64,000 nt of DNA from Hyposmocoma kahamanoa (taxonomy: Eukaryota; Arthropoda; Insecta; Lepidoptera; Cosmopterigidae): the NCBI RefSeq assembly GCF_003589595.1, contig NW_020653855.1, positions 1,079,912 to 1,143,911 on the forward strand. Reading direction: 5' to 3'. The notes under the pieces are model-generated. The model was not told where the DNA came from. It saw only the letters and a program-made list of their open reading frames with translations, and did no database searches. The translations under genes were made by a program, and so were the position numbers. Position 1 is the stretch's first letter, and each line of letters starts with the position of its first letter. Shown piece by piece: positions 1 through 14,100 of the stretch.

Positions 1-238
1 GAATAATATGTATGTAGAATTTTATTTACCTCATTTGGTTCCGATCACTGGTTATTCCACGTGTATATAATTTGTTTCATATAATTCCTTAAGAAGACTA
101 TAAAGATATTGCGTAGGTGAAACATAAAGGAAAATGGAGATGACACTAGTTAAAAAATTTAGATAAATATAAACGATTTTAAGAATATCAAAGATCTGAT
201 AGTCGGATGGTTTGATAAAATAACAATTAAGTCTTTGG

Positions 239-247
239 TATTTATAC
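239..247 (+). promoter_or_regulatory. TATA-like box upstream of the acidic protein gene
   Basis: TATTTATAC lies 66 bases before the start codon at 313, which leaves room for a short 5' UTR. No clear arthropod initiator was seen. The base composition makes chance TATA matches common, so this is only a candidate. Confidence 0.25.
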
Positions 248-312
248 AGACGAAGCGTAGTTTGTTACCTAATTCCGTACGAGTTGTAATTCAAGTTTAC
301 GAGTGTGTCAAA

Positions 313-327
313 ATGAAAAGGTCACAG
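313..327 (+). CDS. Acidic protein gene, coding exon 1
   Basis: Five codons (MKRSQ) followed by a strong GTAAGT donor. The start was chosen because joining it to the next exon yields a classic signal peptide with a basic n-region. It is too short to be found by ORF length. Confidence 0.75.
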
Positions 328-3300
328 GTAAGTGAATAATTAATTTAATTCTATAATACTAGTTACGCATCCTTCGGATTTGAAAAACTTGGCCCGATCC
401 CAATGCCCCGTTTTCACAAAATTATATCCAGAACATACACTGTCACAGATAATATACTTTTTTTTTAAATGGGACGGTATGGGGAACTCCGAAACCATAG
501 AGATACAAGGAAACTGTCTTAAGAACACCTTAAGAACCAATGTCTTTTTTTGTGAAAACAATTTTGGCATAGTCAAATTTTTGGTCAAGCGTGAGTTTTC
601 CTTGTAATGAATAAAATTGATAAAAATTTTGTTCTATGGACTCAGCTTCTTATAAGGATGATTGTATGGGACGAAAAAAATCGGGACACCAGAACTTAGT
701 CAAATTTAGTGAAGTTTGAACCTTAACTTAGTTTCTAGAAAAGAAATACCATTTATACAATTTATTTCGAACTAAGAAATAAAAAAACCGACCTCAAAAG
801 TCACGTCCCCTAGTTTGCCACCCTTAGAGGTGGGATATTGTCTTGAAATTTCAATAGGACCACCACTGAGGTACCCTTTTTCCAACATAATAAAAATAAT
901 CTCAAAACTGGTTCACACATTTTTAGTTAAAGTTATCACGTAACATCATACAAAAAATACATACAGTCGACTTAAGAACCCCCTCCCTTTTTGGAGTCGG
1001 TTAAAAAGTGGGAACTTTCGATTTGTTACCTTCACAAAGACAGTACTGTTTTCACCAATTATCATAATAATTTGCAAATTAATTTCAATTGAACATTCCT
1101 AAGTTGTTTAAACGGTTTTGCATTTCTTTTTTATTCTGGTTCTCAATTCGACTGCACGTTATTTTTTATATGTTGTATATATAAGTTACACGATAACTAC
1201 ATATTTGTGAAGCGATTTCGATGATTCTTTTTTCATTGGAAAGAAGGTACCGCACTAGTGGTACCATTTAAATTTGAAGAAAATATTCCAGAGTGGCAAA
1301 CTAGGGGAAGAGTTGCTTTTGAAGTCGGTTTTTAGTAGGTAACTACTCTGTATTGAGTTCATTATATTTCATACATTGACTTACAATTAATGGACGTCGG
1401 GTCCGTGCTAAAAAGTGTCCGAACTTATAGTGCATTAAAATCGTATACAGAGCGTCATTCACGCTTTAGTCTTCGTTTGTTCGACTGACAGCGAAGCAAG
1501 CAAAATTAGACAGTACTGCGATGACATTACAATTTAAATTCAACGTTTTAGCTTTTTCATATTCCTTTACATGTCACTACGTTTAAATAGGTTGACTTGG
1601 GACATTTTTTTCGTGGTTTTTGTATTAGACCCGTCGTCCATTTATTTGTAAGTCAATGATTTCATACTTCATATTTAGTGTGAAATTCAAATTTTCGAGA
1701 TTTATTACTTTATATTTATTATTTTATTGAAGTGTCTTATTTAAATATGTAGTAATGTTAATGTGTCACTACAAACATTGATATCAATAATTAACATAAT
1801 AATTTTTGTGGCAAAGCCTATGTGCTTTTCCTAGCACCCGTTATCTTTATACCAAACTTCATCAAATTTGCTTCAGAGGTTTTTACTTTCACGTTTATAA
1901 CACTGGTTCGGATGTTTTATGTTTAAATAGTAATTTGTTTTTTTTTTTCCAGTTCGCGTTAATTCTTCTCTTCTTTGCAATAACATTTGCAAAGGGGTTC
2001 ACCATTCGGAAAACTGACGAGGTAAGCAAATTGCCACTATGCTGTACCTACTTAATTACCTCTTTGTAACTAACTTCATAGGCAGGTTTACCGATATTGA
2101 CTTACTAACATTCAATAATACCTCCAATTAACACAACGTCAACTTAATTTCTGGACTTTTTATTTTTGTTTAGGGTTTTGTTTCTTTTTTCCTCAAAATT
2201 CGGGGACCATAATATTAGTAAATAAATGTGGCTGTTTACAAAAATAACAGAAAATGATCAAAACGTAAAGTTAACGTAGTGTTCATTGGAGATCCATCTG
2301 GAATAACAAAACAAAACTAAAAATATACACAAACAAATAGATGCGCAAGTGAGTGATATCGTTAGTGAGGCGCGTGTCAGGAAGCTGTTGGAGGCGCTCC
2401 AACAGCTTCCTGGCCACTGTCGCGGAAAGAGTCGACGGGTGACGGGCGCAGTGAAAGTGCACCTCAGATGTTTGCAATTTAAGGCTCTGAGTGGCGCACG
2501 AGTTGTTTGTTCCGTGGGCGCGTGCCCATTATGTCGTAACGTTTTATTTATCGTTTGGCGACTGTCCCATATCACGACTATCTGTCGTGACAATGTCGTG
2601 GACGTTTGTTGTATCGTTGAACGACTGTCGTCTCTAGCCTGTTCCCAATAGATTGTGACTACAATTTATCGGCTCACGGCAGCCGCCTTGTCGTTTGCAC
2701 GACAGAATCGTTTAAAGCTGCGATTATCTGTCGTGTCGTGCTCCTCAGATCTTTATGATTTAAAGGTCCGAATGGTACTGTTATGGTTATGGACAGGCGT
2801 GTAGCTTACCCCCTTGATTGTAAAAAAAAAGATATATTATTGGAAAAGACTTATTGGTGTAAGTCACCACTGAAATCTTCCTACACGGAGGCAATCGTTC
2901 TACAAACTAATATAATATACTATATCTACAGCAAAACTCTGATGTATATGCTGTTGAAGAAAACGACAAAGTCATTGCTAGATTGATATATCCGAAACCA
3001 GAGGAGCCAACCTTACGAGAAGTACTTTTCTATCATGTTTGGGAAAGACCATACTATGGAGAGAATAAGGTAAGATTGTCTATATATTTTCCTGTTTGTC
3101 ACAGCCGCGGTATAGTTAGCGGACGGCGGTACTAATCAGGTCGTTTATTTTTTAAAGTGTAAAAAAAATACCGACTACCGATTCTTTTCCCGCGTGAAGA
3201 TTATGAAGTTCAGAGTTAAGTAGGTATAGTTGGCGAGTTATTATTTGCCCCAATTTGTCCTTCCGCTTCATCTTTACAATACAATAGGACATAATCTCAG

Positions 3301-5070
3301 TACATAGTACTAAAAAAACGACCTCAAAAGTACGTGGAATTACGTCTATTTGCTAAGTTTTATAGAAATATCCCCTAGTTCGCCACTATACAGGACTTCA
3401 CACTGGAGATAATAATAATCGGTTCTCACTACTCAAAGTATATTGAGAGAAAAACGCCTTGAATTGGAGAAATAGCAAAATCAACCATTAAAATAATTGC
3501 TCCTAAATTAAAGTTAGGCGTTATTTATAAAAATGAATCTTCATGCGTGAACAGCCGCCATCAAAGGTGGATGATTTTCTTCAAAATGAAATGGGACCAC
3601 TATGGAAGTACCCCCTTTCCAACAAAAAAAGAATCATGAAAATCGGTTCACAAATACCGGAGTTATAACGTAACATACATACAAAAAAAAAGAACATACA
3701 GTCGAATTGAGAACCTCCTCCTTTTTTGAAGTCGGTTAAAAAGATTGAGCCGTCTCGGTAACGCACGTGCCATCTTTATACTGCAAACAATTAGTCTTAA
3801 CATTTTTACGCATTGGCACTTAATTCTAAACAAGAAAATCTTTATGCGGAACTAACTTTGTTGAATTAGGAAATGAAACTATTTTTCCGGATTTAAATCG
3901 CGTATATTTGTTTTTTCAAAACAAACCGACGCGTTTCGGGCCCTTTATAGGTCCCATGGTCACGGTTTGTTGAATTAGTAGAAAAAGAGCCGGCAGTCGG
4001 TATTTTACGAAGTAGATACATGTTTTAAAAAACGGGATGACGAGTAAAGATATTCAAAACCAAAATTCAGAAAAAGCATTTTGCGCACCAATGATTCGTA
4101 CGATGGACCAAGATCATTAAGTCCATGTACGCTTTTAGTAAAATAAGTGTTAATTGTTTCATTACTCTATTGTAATAGAAAGGATAACCCGTTCCAAGAG
4201 ATAACATTCATGGCTAGAGATGGTTAATATAATATATACCTCAAATTATAACGTTAAATTAAAAAATAATTATAACAATTATAATTTGAAAGACATAAAG
4301 GTGCTAAAATTATTACTTTTTTTCACTTTGGCTTGGAGTACGTTAAGAAAATTAAACCAAATGCCGACATAATTGCGACAAAATAGCGACATAATTTTAC
4401 AATATTTCAATGCCATACCATCAGTCTATCCGTGCTTTACTTACGCAGCTAACAAACAAAATCCTTCTTCGTCCTGAGTTATCTCCCTTAATATTTCATA
4501 GATGGCACTGTATTCTATGTGAAAATTGCTGCTCTTGTCATTGGTTGAAACAATTATAACGTGAAATACTTTCACATATTATTTATAGAATTTAAGAGGG
4601 AGCATGCCAAAAAAGTTTTGACGTTGGTTCCGCCCAAATTTGTGAAACAAATATATGCCTGAAGTTCGCGTGACATGCGACAGGAGATGTTGAATTTTGC
4701 GCATTAAAAGTATCAAATTCGTTTTAGCGGAATAACTCTAAAACTAAAGGGATTAAAAAAAATCCGTAGTGAGAGTTCTCGATCATGCATAAATATTAAT
4801 TATTAATTTTTGTCCTAATAACCTGTAGCATTTCGAGGATAAATCGAAAATATGTGAAAATTAGAGGTCATTTCGTGATTTTTATCTATCGAGGAAACTT
4901 TATTGTTTTATGTTTCTGATTAATGTCTATGCTTGAATATATCGTGTAGTTACTCATACAATATTTTATTTTTAACTTTAAAGTGGATATACCCCTCTAA
5001 AATCAAATCAAAGATTAGGAATTTTTCCTCTGCTCCCTCTTAACGTTTGGTGCGAAACGCGAAATAGCTG

Positions 5071-5153
<83 letters not shown>

Positions 5154-8100
5154 TTGGTTTATTGATGTTATGAGATGAATTTCACGTTTGAGTACGCTGA
5201 GTGGTAATGCTATATTTATCACTTAGCAAGTATTATAATCGTAGTTATGTTATGAATTATAATTTTGGTTACGTTTTAATACGATTTTTAGCTAAAGGTG
5301 GAACGTTAGCAAAATTTCATCTGGTGAAGCGATTTAAATTAAGATATAATTCACGTTTGTTTAATTAATAAGTCGTTGTGATACTTGGATATAAAAGTAC
5401 AAGGGTGTGCGTTATTATTAATTATTGTGAGTGTAATTTACTGTAAATAACCAGTGTAAAGTTCTGTGCAAATTGTAAATATTACATTGTTGAAGTATGA
5501 AGGGAAGCTCATTGATTTATCGTAACCACCATATTATGTAATAGTTACAAAACAAATGAAGTCTGTCATAACTAACCATAAAAAACTGTGAAGAATTCTA
5601 TAGATAGATCATATATGCTATACTTAACAAGTTAGCGCACGTCAACTATTTCACGTTTCTTTCCATTCGTTTCATTATCACACGACCGTGAGCTGCTAAA
5701 AACTATAATTTTAGCACTTTAAATAGCGCGCTATAAAAATTTAGCATTTAGCGTGCTATGCGAATATAGCAGTTGATCTCATCTCTATTCATGGGTGCAA
5801 GTAATATTTCTTCAACTATACCAGTACGTAAAAGTATTTAAACTAGTTCTTAGCACTATACAGACGGCAAGTGCTTTACCGAGACCACTCCCCTTTTGTT
5901 ATATATAGATAGAGTATAGTAGTAGTAGATAGATAGATAGTACTCGATAGATAAAGCGATAAGACGAAAGGGTGTAAATAATGTTTCGTCAACTATAACT
6001 TAATTATAACATCTAACTAAAATGAAATGGTGATTTTGATAGGTCGTTTTAGAATTGCAACAAACACGTTTAAGTAAACTAGTTACACTAAACCTACGGC
6101 AAACTATTATATAATTAATAATCACTTGACAACTTGACATAGGGTAAAACTTTGATAGATGCCACACTTTTTGAAGGAGCCTCCTAATTTAAAAATTATT
6201 AGTTTACCATGAATAATTCCTATGGATATAACTAGTTTAGTCATTTACATCACATTAATACTTGATTTTATTGATCTAACATTCACTGATTTTGAAGAGA
6301 TTGACTTTTTGCAAACCTATTTTTTTGAGGATAGATGCCTACCTATATGGATAGACGCCACACGATGAAAATACTAAGAAGGTAGATGCCCTTTAGAATA
6401 AAATAGTAAAATTCAAAATAAAATGTTTTATTTATAATCTTTAATATGTTGTATATACATATTACATCTTTAATAATAAATACATACGTATTTAAAGTTA
6501 CTACCTACTTCACTTCGTATTTTTGTAGCTATCAAAACATTCTATACAAAAATGTTTTTGCTGTTTGAACTTTGAACGATTTGTCTTTTTGGTACTTGTA
6601 ATTACTTTTAAATTATTATCATTTACATGTCTTTTTCACTAAAATAATGTATTTCTTTATTTTCTTTTCCTAACGTTTTTGTCTTGTCCTTTGCCCCTAA
6701 GGGTACCTATACCGCGAAAAATCGAGGCGACTATCCTATTCGATATGGACAGATACCCTTTTATTATATAACTAAGCTATATACAAAAGAGCGATTATTG
6801 ACACCTAGGTGCACGTTTAATGAACCAGTGCATAGTTATAATAAAAATAAATCGGAATTTATTATAATTAAGAAAGTCATGCGACAGTAAATACTTGCGT
6901 CTGAAATTTTGAACCGTTTATCGTGTTCGTCGCGGAGATAAACGCATGCACAAGCCAAACGCGTCTATTCCACACGAAGCCCTGCAGGAACTTTGATGTG
7001 TGGTGTCTATACTCCTTAATTAAACCAATTATTCTTTGTTGCGATTGGGGAAGTTAGGTTTTTTGAAAACGAGGCACCTATCCCACTGCGGCATCTATCC
7101 CGGTTTTACCCTACGTTAAACAATTATGAAGAATTAATTATAAAGACAAGATGCATAAAACAACTTATACTTTCCAGGATGTTCAAGAAATAATTGCACA
7201 TTCAGATGTTCCTGAATTAGATGGTACTGAAAGAAGCTTCACAAACGGTCATGGATACCAATACACTGAAGCTTTGCCTGGAAAGGTAATATATTTCTTC
7301 CAAGATATACAGTCGTCTGCAACATCACGTGCACCTGTAGCAAAATTTTGAAGTTCCTGCGCGATCTCCGTGATGTATCCGATAAGAATCGCCAACATGG
7401 CTTACCTACTGATTTTACTGATCCGCGGTGATTGAGACTTGGTAGCTTTAAGTCCACAAGAGAGTGATTACCAATTAGTAGGGCCTTCAGTGTCGCTGCA
7501 CTAAAAAATCCGAGTGTTTTGATTGAATCGATCATATTAAGTTAGAAAAGCTACAAAAAGTAGCTATAAGAGGAAACTTGTTTAGATGGTTATCTTCTTA
7601 TGTCCGAAATAGATGTCCAACAGTAGTTTTAGGTGGTTACTCATGTTCGTCTATGGACATCCCCTCCGGTATGCCCCAATGTTCATTCATTTTCATGATT
7701 TTTGTAAATGATATCGCTTCCTGTTTTCTGAACTATAAAATACTTTTATATGCCGACGACATGAAAATTTTACGTAAAATTAAGCATATAAATGACTGTC
7801 TTCAGGATGATTTTATTACATTTCAAAATGACTGTACTGTAAACAAATTGGACCTTAATGTTTCAAAATGCTACATGAGTACCTATACCCGAAAACCCAC
7901 AAAAATATTTCTTGCTTCGCTAACTAGAGTAGACTCGATTAAAAATTTAGCAGTAACTTTTGATAGTAAAGTATGTTTGATCAGCATATTTTAGTTAGTT
8001 AGTTTTGTGTTAAGAATAGCATCGGAATTTAAAAGTATCAAAACTTTTAAAATACTTTTTTGTGCTTACGTACGTAGCCATCTGGAATACGCCTCTCAGG

Positions 8101-11100
8101 TGTGGAATCCTTCTTATGATGTGTATTCTGCACGAATAGAAGGCGTCCAAAAGAGATTTCTACGTTGCTTGCAATATCAAGCCGGTTTATTTCTGCCAGA
8201 CTATGAGACTAAGCGTCGTATTCTAGAACTCTACTCAATGCTCAAGTCAGGATTTAAGTATGGTTTAAAGCACTCGAAATCATACTCAAGTCCCTGCCAT
8301 TAGGGTCGTATTTTCAGTGCTTGTGTTTCCAGTGCAATCCTGACTTGAGCATTGAGTAGAGTTCTAGAATACTACCCTAATAGTCGCAAATTTCACTTTC
8401 TGCCATCATACAAACGGAGAGAAATGACTGATTTAACTTACCTAACTTGCATAGCAAACGGCACTGTCGATTGCCCTGAACTCCTTGAGCAAATAAGATT
8501 ACGCACAAGCAATGCACTGAGAAATCCTATCACACTTTACGTTCTTTATTTATTATGTTTTTTTTTCTATAAGTAGGCAACTTACTTTGTAGTTTATTTC
8601 TATCACTTTAAATAATTATCTCTAGATTTTTTAATTAGCCCTCAGCATAAATGCGCTGGCCTGTCAGGCGTGTATTATACTTTATTCTATTCTTGTTACC
8701 TAGCTGTGAGTTTTCCAAATATAATGAAAATAAAAAAAAATAAACAAATAAAATAAAACTGTAGTAGCATCTGAGCTACGCGCCTACCCATAACATTTGC
8801 AATGGCAATGTCACTACGCCCATCACCCCGGAGCATATATTCGGCAAGTCCTGTACCTATGTTTTCAATGGCCACATTATTGTTTAATGACAGAAATAAG
8901 TATAGCAGTAGAGCTCCTTGTGAAAGAGTTCGTCCAGGGAAGTACTATCATCTTACCTATTTCTGCCGCCAAGCAGTATAGTGAGCGTTACTGCGTTCCG
9001 GTTTTGAAGGGAAATGGTGCTGGTGAAATTACAGACACATGGGACTTGTCAACTTTACGGCTATCGTCACATTTTTATCGTGACTTTTTTTATATCCTCA
9101 GACGACTGTCGTTCTAATTCTTCCCATTATCACGACAGTCTCCGATTGGGGCGATGCCAATCTTGTCAAATTTAATTCTACCAAAACGCTGGCGTGCCTT
9201 TTCCCCTCTAAACAGAGTCCCTTTCACCTGACTTCGAGTTTCCGTGATATATCCATACCGATAGTCGACCGTCTCCACCTACTTGGAATGGACCTGTCGT
9301 CCAATCTGAACTTTGGCAGATACATTGAATCCATGGCCAAAAATACCAGCTTACTTATTTCTGCCACCAAGCAGTAATGTCTGCATTACTGTGTTTCGGT
9401 TTGAAGGGTAAGCATGCTGGTGAAATTACAGGCACATGGGACTTATCAACTTATGTCTCTTGGTGGTGGGTGCAATGGCGATCTTTGCGATTTAAAGCTC
9501 TAAGTGGCACTGCAACTGTAATGGATAAGTGTCTAGCTTATCAGGCGCACGAGTTGTTCGTCCTATCATATAATATTATAAAAAAAATCTATAACTTGGA
9601 CCTTTTCAATAGACATAACTTAGGTGTGCATGCTACATCCTCGACCTCATCGTCACTTTCCATCAGATGTGAGATGGAGGTCAAATGCGCACTTATTTTT
9701 TATAAAAAAAGTCTTGAACTGATATTCAATTTTTTTTTTATTCAAATGTAAGTGTGCATTTGAACTCCATCTCACCTGATGGAAAGTGACGATGAGGTCG
9801 ACGATGGAGCATGCACACGTAAATATTGCCTATTTACTCTCGCCTTGAAAAGGTCCAAGTTATAACGTTCTTTCTTAATAGTTCCCACTATTAGTAGTTT
9901 TTAGATAAATTATTTTACAGATTTCTGCTAAATCTGAGCACATTTCAACGTCCTCTTCTTCATCATCAAGTGCAGAATCGGAGTTAGGAAGTTCCGAAGA
10001 AAGCTTCAATTCATCAAGTGAAGAATCAGATGCAGAAGATTCTGAAGAAGATTTTAATTCGTCGTCTCACGAGAATAGTGAAGAGAATACATCACCGGAA
10101 GTATCCAACGAAGATCAACATGGTGATACACATGGTGATACACATGGTCAGCCTCAAGGTGAAAATAATGAAAGTCAAGGACATATTGAAGCAAACTCAG
10201 ACGACACTAAAGAAAAACAAGAAAATACAGAGCATAAAGACAACAATACTGAATCTCCAGAAAAAATAAATGAGCAAAATCATGGAGATGATAATAGTCA
10301 ACAACAAAAAGAAGACCAGAAAGAGCAAATAGAAGTTGTTACCGAATCTCATAATAATAGTACTAATGAACCAGAAACAGTGACACCGGTGAACCAAAAT
10401 GTAACAGACGGAGTAGAAAATGAAGAAGACGAGAATATTGAAATTGATGTAAGATTTAAGGATAACAGCGACACTAAAGACGAAAAGGTATAAATTGTAG
10501 TTTAATTATGTAGTACGTATACTTATTACCTACATTATGATTACTAAATTATTTTGTTTAAACGTCATATTTTTTTAATAATTAGTACGGCGACTGCCAT
10601 AGATTATTAATATGCTTAATTACGTTCATATTTGCTAAATGTAACATTAACATGACATAATTAACATAGATTTTGACAATTTGTGTCAGAATGAGTCATT
10701 TTCAATAATAATAATACAATGTTTGTTTTATACTTTTAGACAAAAAATAATAATCCAATTCCGGCTGCAGAAGAAAAGGTAAGTTGTTAAGTTTCTACAC
10801 TACAAGTAATAACCGGTTTAACTAAAGCATTTGGCAAAGTTACTAACGTTTATTTTATTATTTCTCATGATTATTTATTACTTTTAAATATTTAAAAGGA
10901 AACGAAAAGTTACTTAAAGGAATATAAAATCAACTGTATTTCTTAACTGTCTCATAGGAAAAAAAATGTTTTAGATAAAAGATATCAAAGTGTTGCCTCA
11001 GGGACTATAGTTAAACCCACTTTTGTTAGAAGTTTATAATGAGAGCTACTAGGTCCGGTAAAGTTGATAAAACTCCACTTAAATGATATTCTTTTAATTG

Positions 11101-14100
11101 TTTTTAGAAAATAGCTGCACGGAACCGCCTCTTCGACAATGCGAAAGACAAATATCAAAAAAGAAATAAAAGAGAAAATAGTCCACAGGTAAATATTAGG
11201 TATCATTCGTTATAACACACATCCTTTTCAACTAATTTTAAGGTGTAAGAAGAAGGTTAAACATATTTCCACTAAAGGCCGTTCTTATGCTTATAACAAT
11301 AAACAAGGAATCGAAGCTGCAAACTCCGCGTTTTGTTTGTCAAGGTAATCATACTGTCCATAATAGCACAGTTGCAGGTTGCTAAGATATCAGTTAATCT
11401 AGACAAAATGAATACGACATTTTTGTATTATTTTATTCACGTATTGCATAAATAACACTTTTTTTAAAAAAAAGCAATTATTTGAAGAATTTAAGGGTAC
11501 GTGTGATGGTGAAAATACAGGCACATGAGACTTGTCAACTTATATATCAGGGTGACAGACGCAGTAGCAATGTCCCCCACATTTGCGATTTAAGGCTCTG
11601 AGTTGCACTGCAACTGCTATGGACAGGCGCGTCGCTTAGCATCAGGCGCACGACTTGTTTGATAAGCTCATTGTAAATTTCAAATTATATTTCGCACATA
11701 AATTCCAAGAAACTCACGGCTGCAAGCCGGGGATTCGAAGCTACTGCCCTCTGCTCGAGATGTGATAGGTCAAACAATTTGGGTACCATAACATTTTTTA
11801 TTGTTGTTGTAATGAAATTTTATTATCCTCCATTAATATGAATTACCTATTAAACTAAAAATATTATGCATTGATATATTCCCTGCGCACAGCTCCCTCC
11901 TTTATCGCCTTGTATACTAATATCCACTGTATTGTGAATTTCAGCCTATACCAGAAGGTCCGAAATTACCTGAATTACATTACGAAAACCTGCCAGGATT
12001 TATGAGATTACTTCTTTCTACTGAAAACCCGGTAAGTCAATGCTAATAATGTGAATGTTTTTTTTTTTAAATACCTATGTATTCTAAGGCTCAATTTCCG
12101 GCGGAACGAAGTGGAATGGAAGTCAATGCTCGAACATTCCAGCGATCGCGCCTTAAGTATGCATGCGCGAGAATTCCGCACAAGACTGTGCGAGACTGTC
12201 ATATTTTGTGAATTATCCAGGCAAACCCTGGAGGTAGACATTGTAGTGTAGTTGTGTGTGGATAGAGCTCTGTGTGTAATAGTAATGAAAAAATCTATAT
12301 AACGATTCATGTGTGTGGTAAATATCTAATAATCGGCTTGAAATCTTAGAACTAGAATGATAATGTGTTAAGTTCTTCTTCTTTTTATGAACATAGGAGG
12401 CTGTAGCAGAATATCAGCGGCGTTGTGACACACTCAGCCGTTTGTGTGTTTTGCGACAGACCTTTTTATCTCACACCACATTTCGTACCTTTGCCATAGT
12501 AAATCCACATGTGATCACGTCAAAAGTTCTTTTATCTCATAACATAACACGAATTAAATGAGACAATTTATGCATATGAGAAATGTTGAAATTTTGCAGA
12601 TGTGGCCTTGTTATACCATGGGTGTCATTTAAAGAATATGTTGGCATAGGGCTGAGAATACCCAGGCAGTTCATAATGACAAAATAGCTAGACTGGTTTA
12701 CGTCCGCTACTTTCACAGTTTAATGACATACGGCATTTTGTTTTGGGGTAATGCACTGATATTAATAGAATCTTTGTGCTGCAGAAACGTACAGTTATGG
12801 CAATTTACATACTGGCCCCAGAGCGTCTTTGAGAGATAAATTTGAAGATTTCTTACACTAACGTCACAGTGCATTTATGAAAATATTTATGTTAAGAAAA
12901 ATATATTTTTTTTAATGAAAAATAGTGACAGTCTATAAATACGAGGAATAATAAATAAGCTAGCTATCCTTGTTAGTCGTCTTCATAGATTCTTAAATTA
13001 AGGGCAATGTATACGCTTCTATAATAAGATTCCTATTGATATTCAAAATTTGCCATTTACAAGGTTTAAAACTATTGTGAAACAAAAAACTTTATAATAA
13101 AGATTATTATACAACTTCTGCATACTTGGATGACAAAATTTCGTGGCCCGTTTAACTCTTGCAGGTGTTCTCGATCTAAGATGTATAAATTAAATATTGT
13201 AATGATAAATGTATTCAAATGTATATTTACAAAGAGCAACCTCTAGAGTTTCTTGCTCATTCTTCTCATGGGGAATCTGCCTTGCAATTGAGCAATAGAG
13301 TTTAATCAGTATGGCGATTTTATGTGTAATTTGCTTACTTATGAAATACGATATTCGTCAAAATTGCCTCATACCACACAAATATCACTAACACTGTTCC
13401 CATCCGACCAATTCGCTGTGAGCGAACCGTTTATTCGTAAGTAATAAATTTAACATCAAAAAAATTAAACAATGATGTGACGTGTCCCCAGGTCGAAGTA
13501 TCTGAAGAACTGTCCAAATACGAAGACTTGGATGAAACCAACGAAGGAGAAAATGACAAAGACGCTGAGTATTTCAAAGAACTTTTAGCTGATAAAATTC
13601 ATGAATTATTGGCGAGTGCAAATACTGATGAGGAAATGGCAGTTTCTAAGACATTCGGTATGAATCTGACTGAGAATGGGGGCTATGTGTGGAATGTAAG
13701 TATGATTTTTTTAAACATGCATAATGATGATTTTTTAAACATGAATAATAATGCTTGAAAATTACGCATGAAACAGCGTTTTTTTTTGTGTAGACATACA
13801 TAAATGGACTTGCTGCGATCGCCATAACACCAGCTCAGCTACTAGGTTATTAGTTGTTATTTCTGTTGAGTACGTGACGCTAGTGGAGACGAATGGAAAC
13901 TAAAGAGTCACCTGAATTGTACCACTGTACAAAATTCGTTTTCTCCATTATCCTGTCAAGAATACTTAATTTTTTGTTATTGCACAATAATTTCGTACTA
14001 AATATACACAAACTTATAGTTTTAATTAATTTACAGAATCTATGGAGTGAACCTGGATATTCTTTCGACGTTGGCAGACCATCCAAAGATACAGAGAAGC

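Noticed and set aside
2258..2651. ORFs of 100-111 codons on both strands
   Set aside because: They lie in the ACGACA-rich repeat and flanking repeat DNA, overlap one another, and match no splice pattern of the adjacent gene.
5040..5222. ORF with a poly-Leu run on the - strand
   Set aside because: It is the (TAA)n microsatellite read in one frame.
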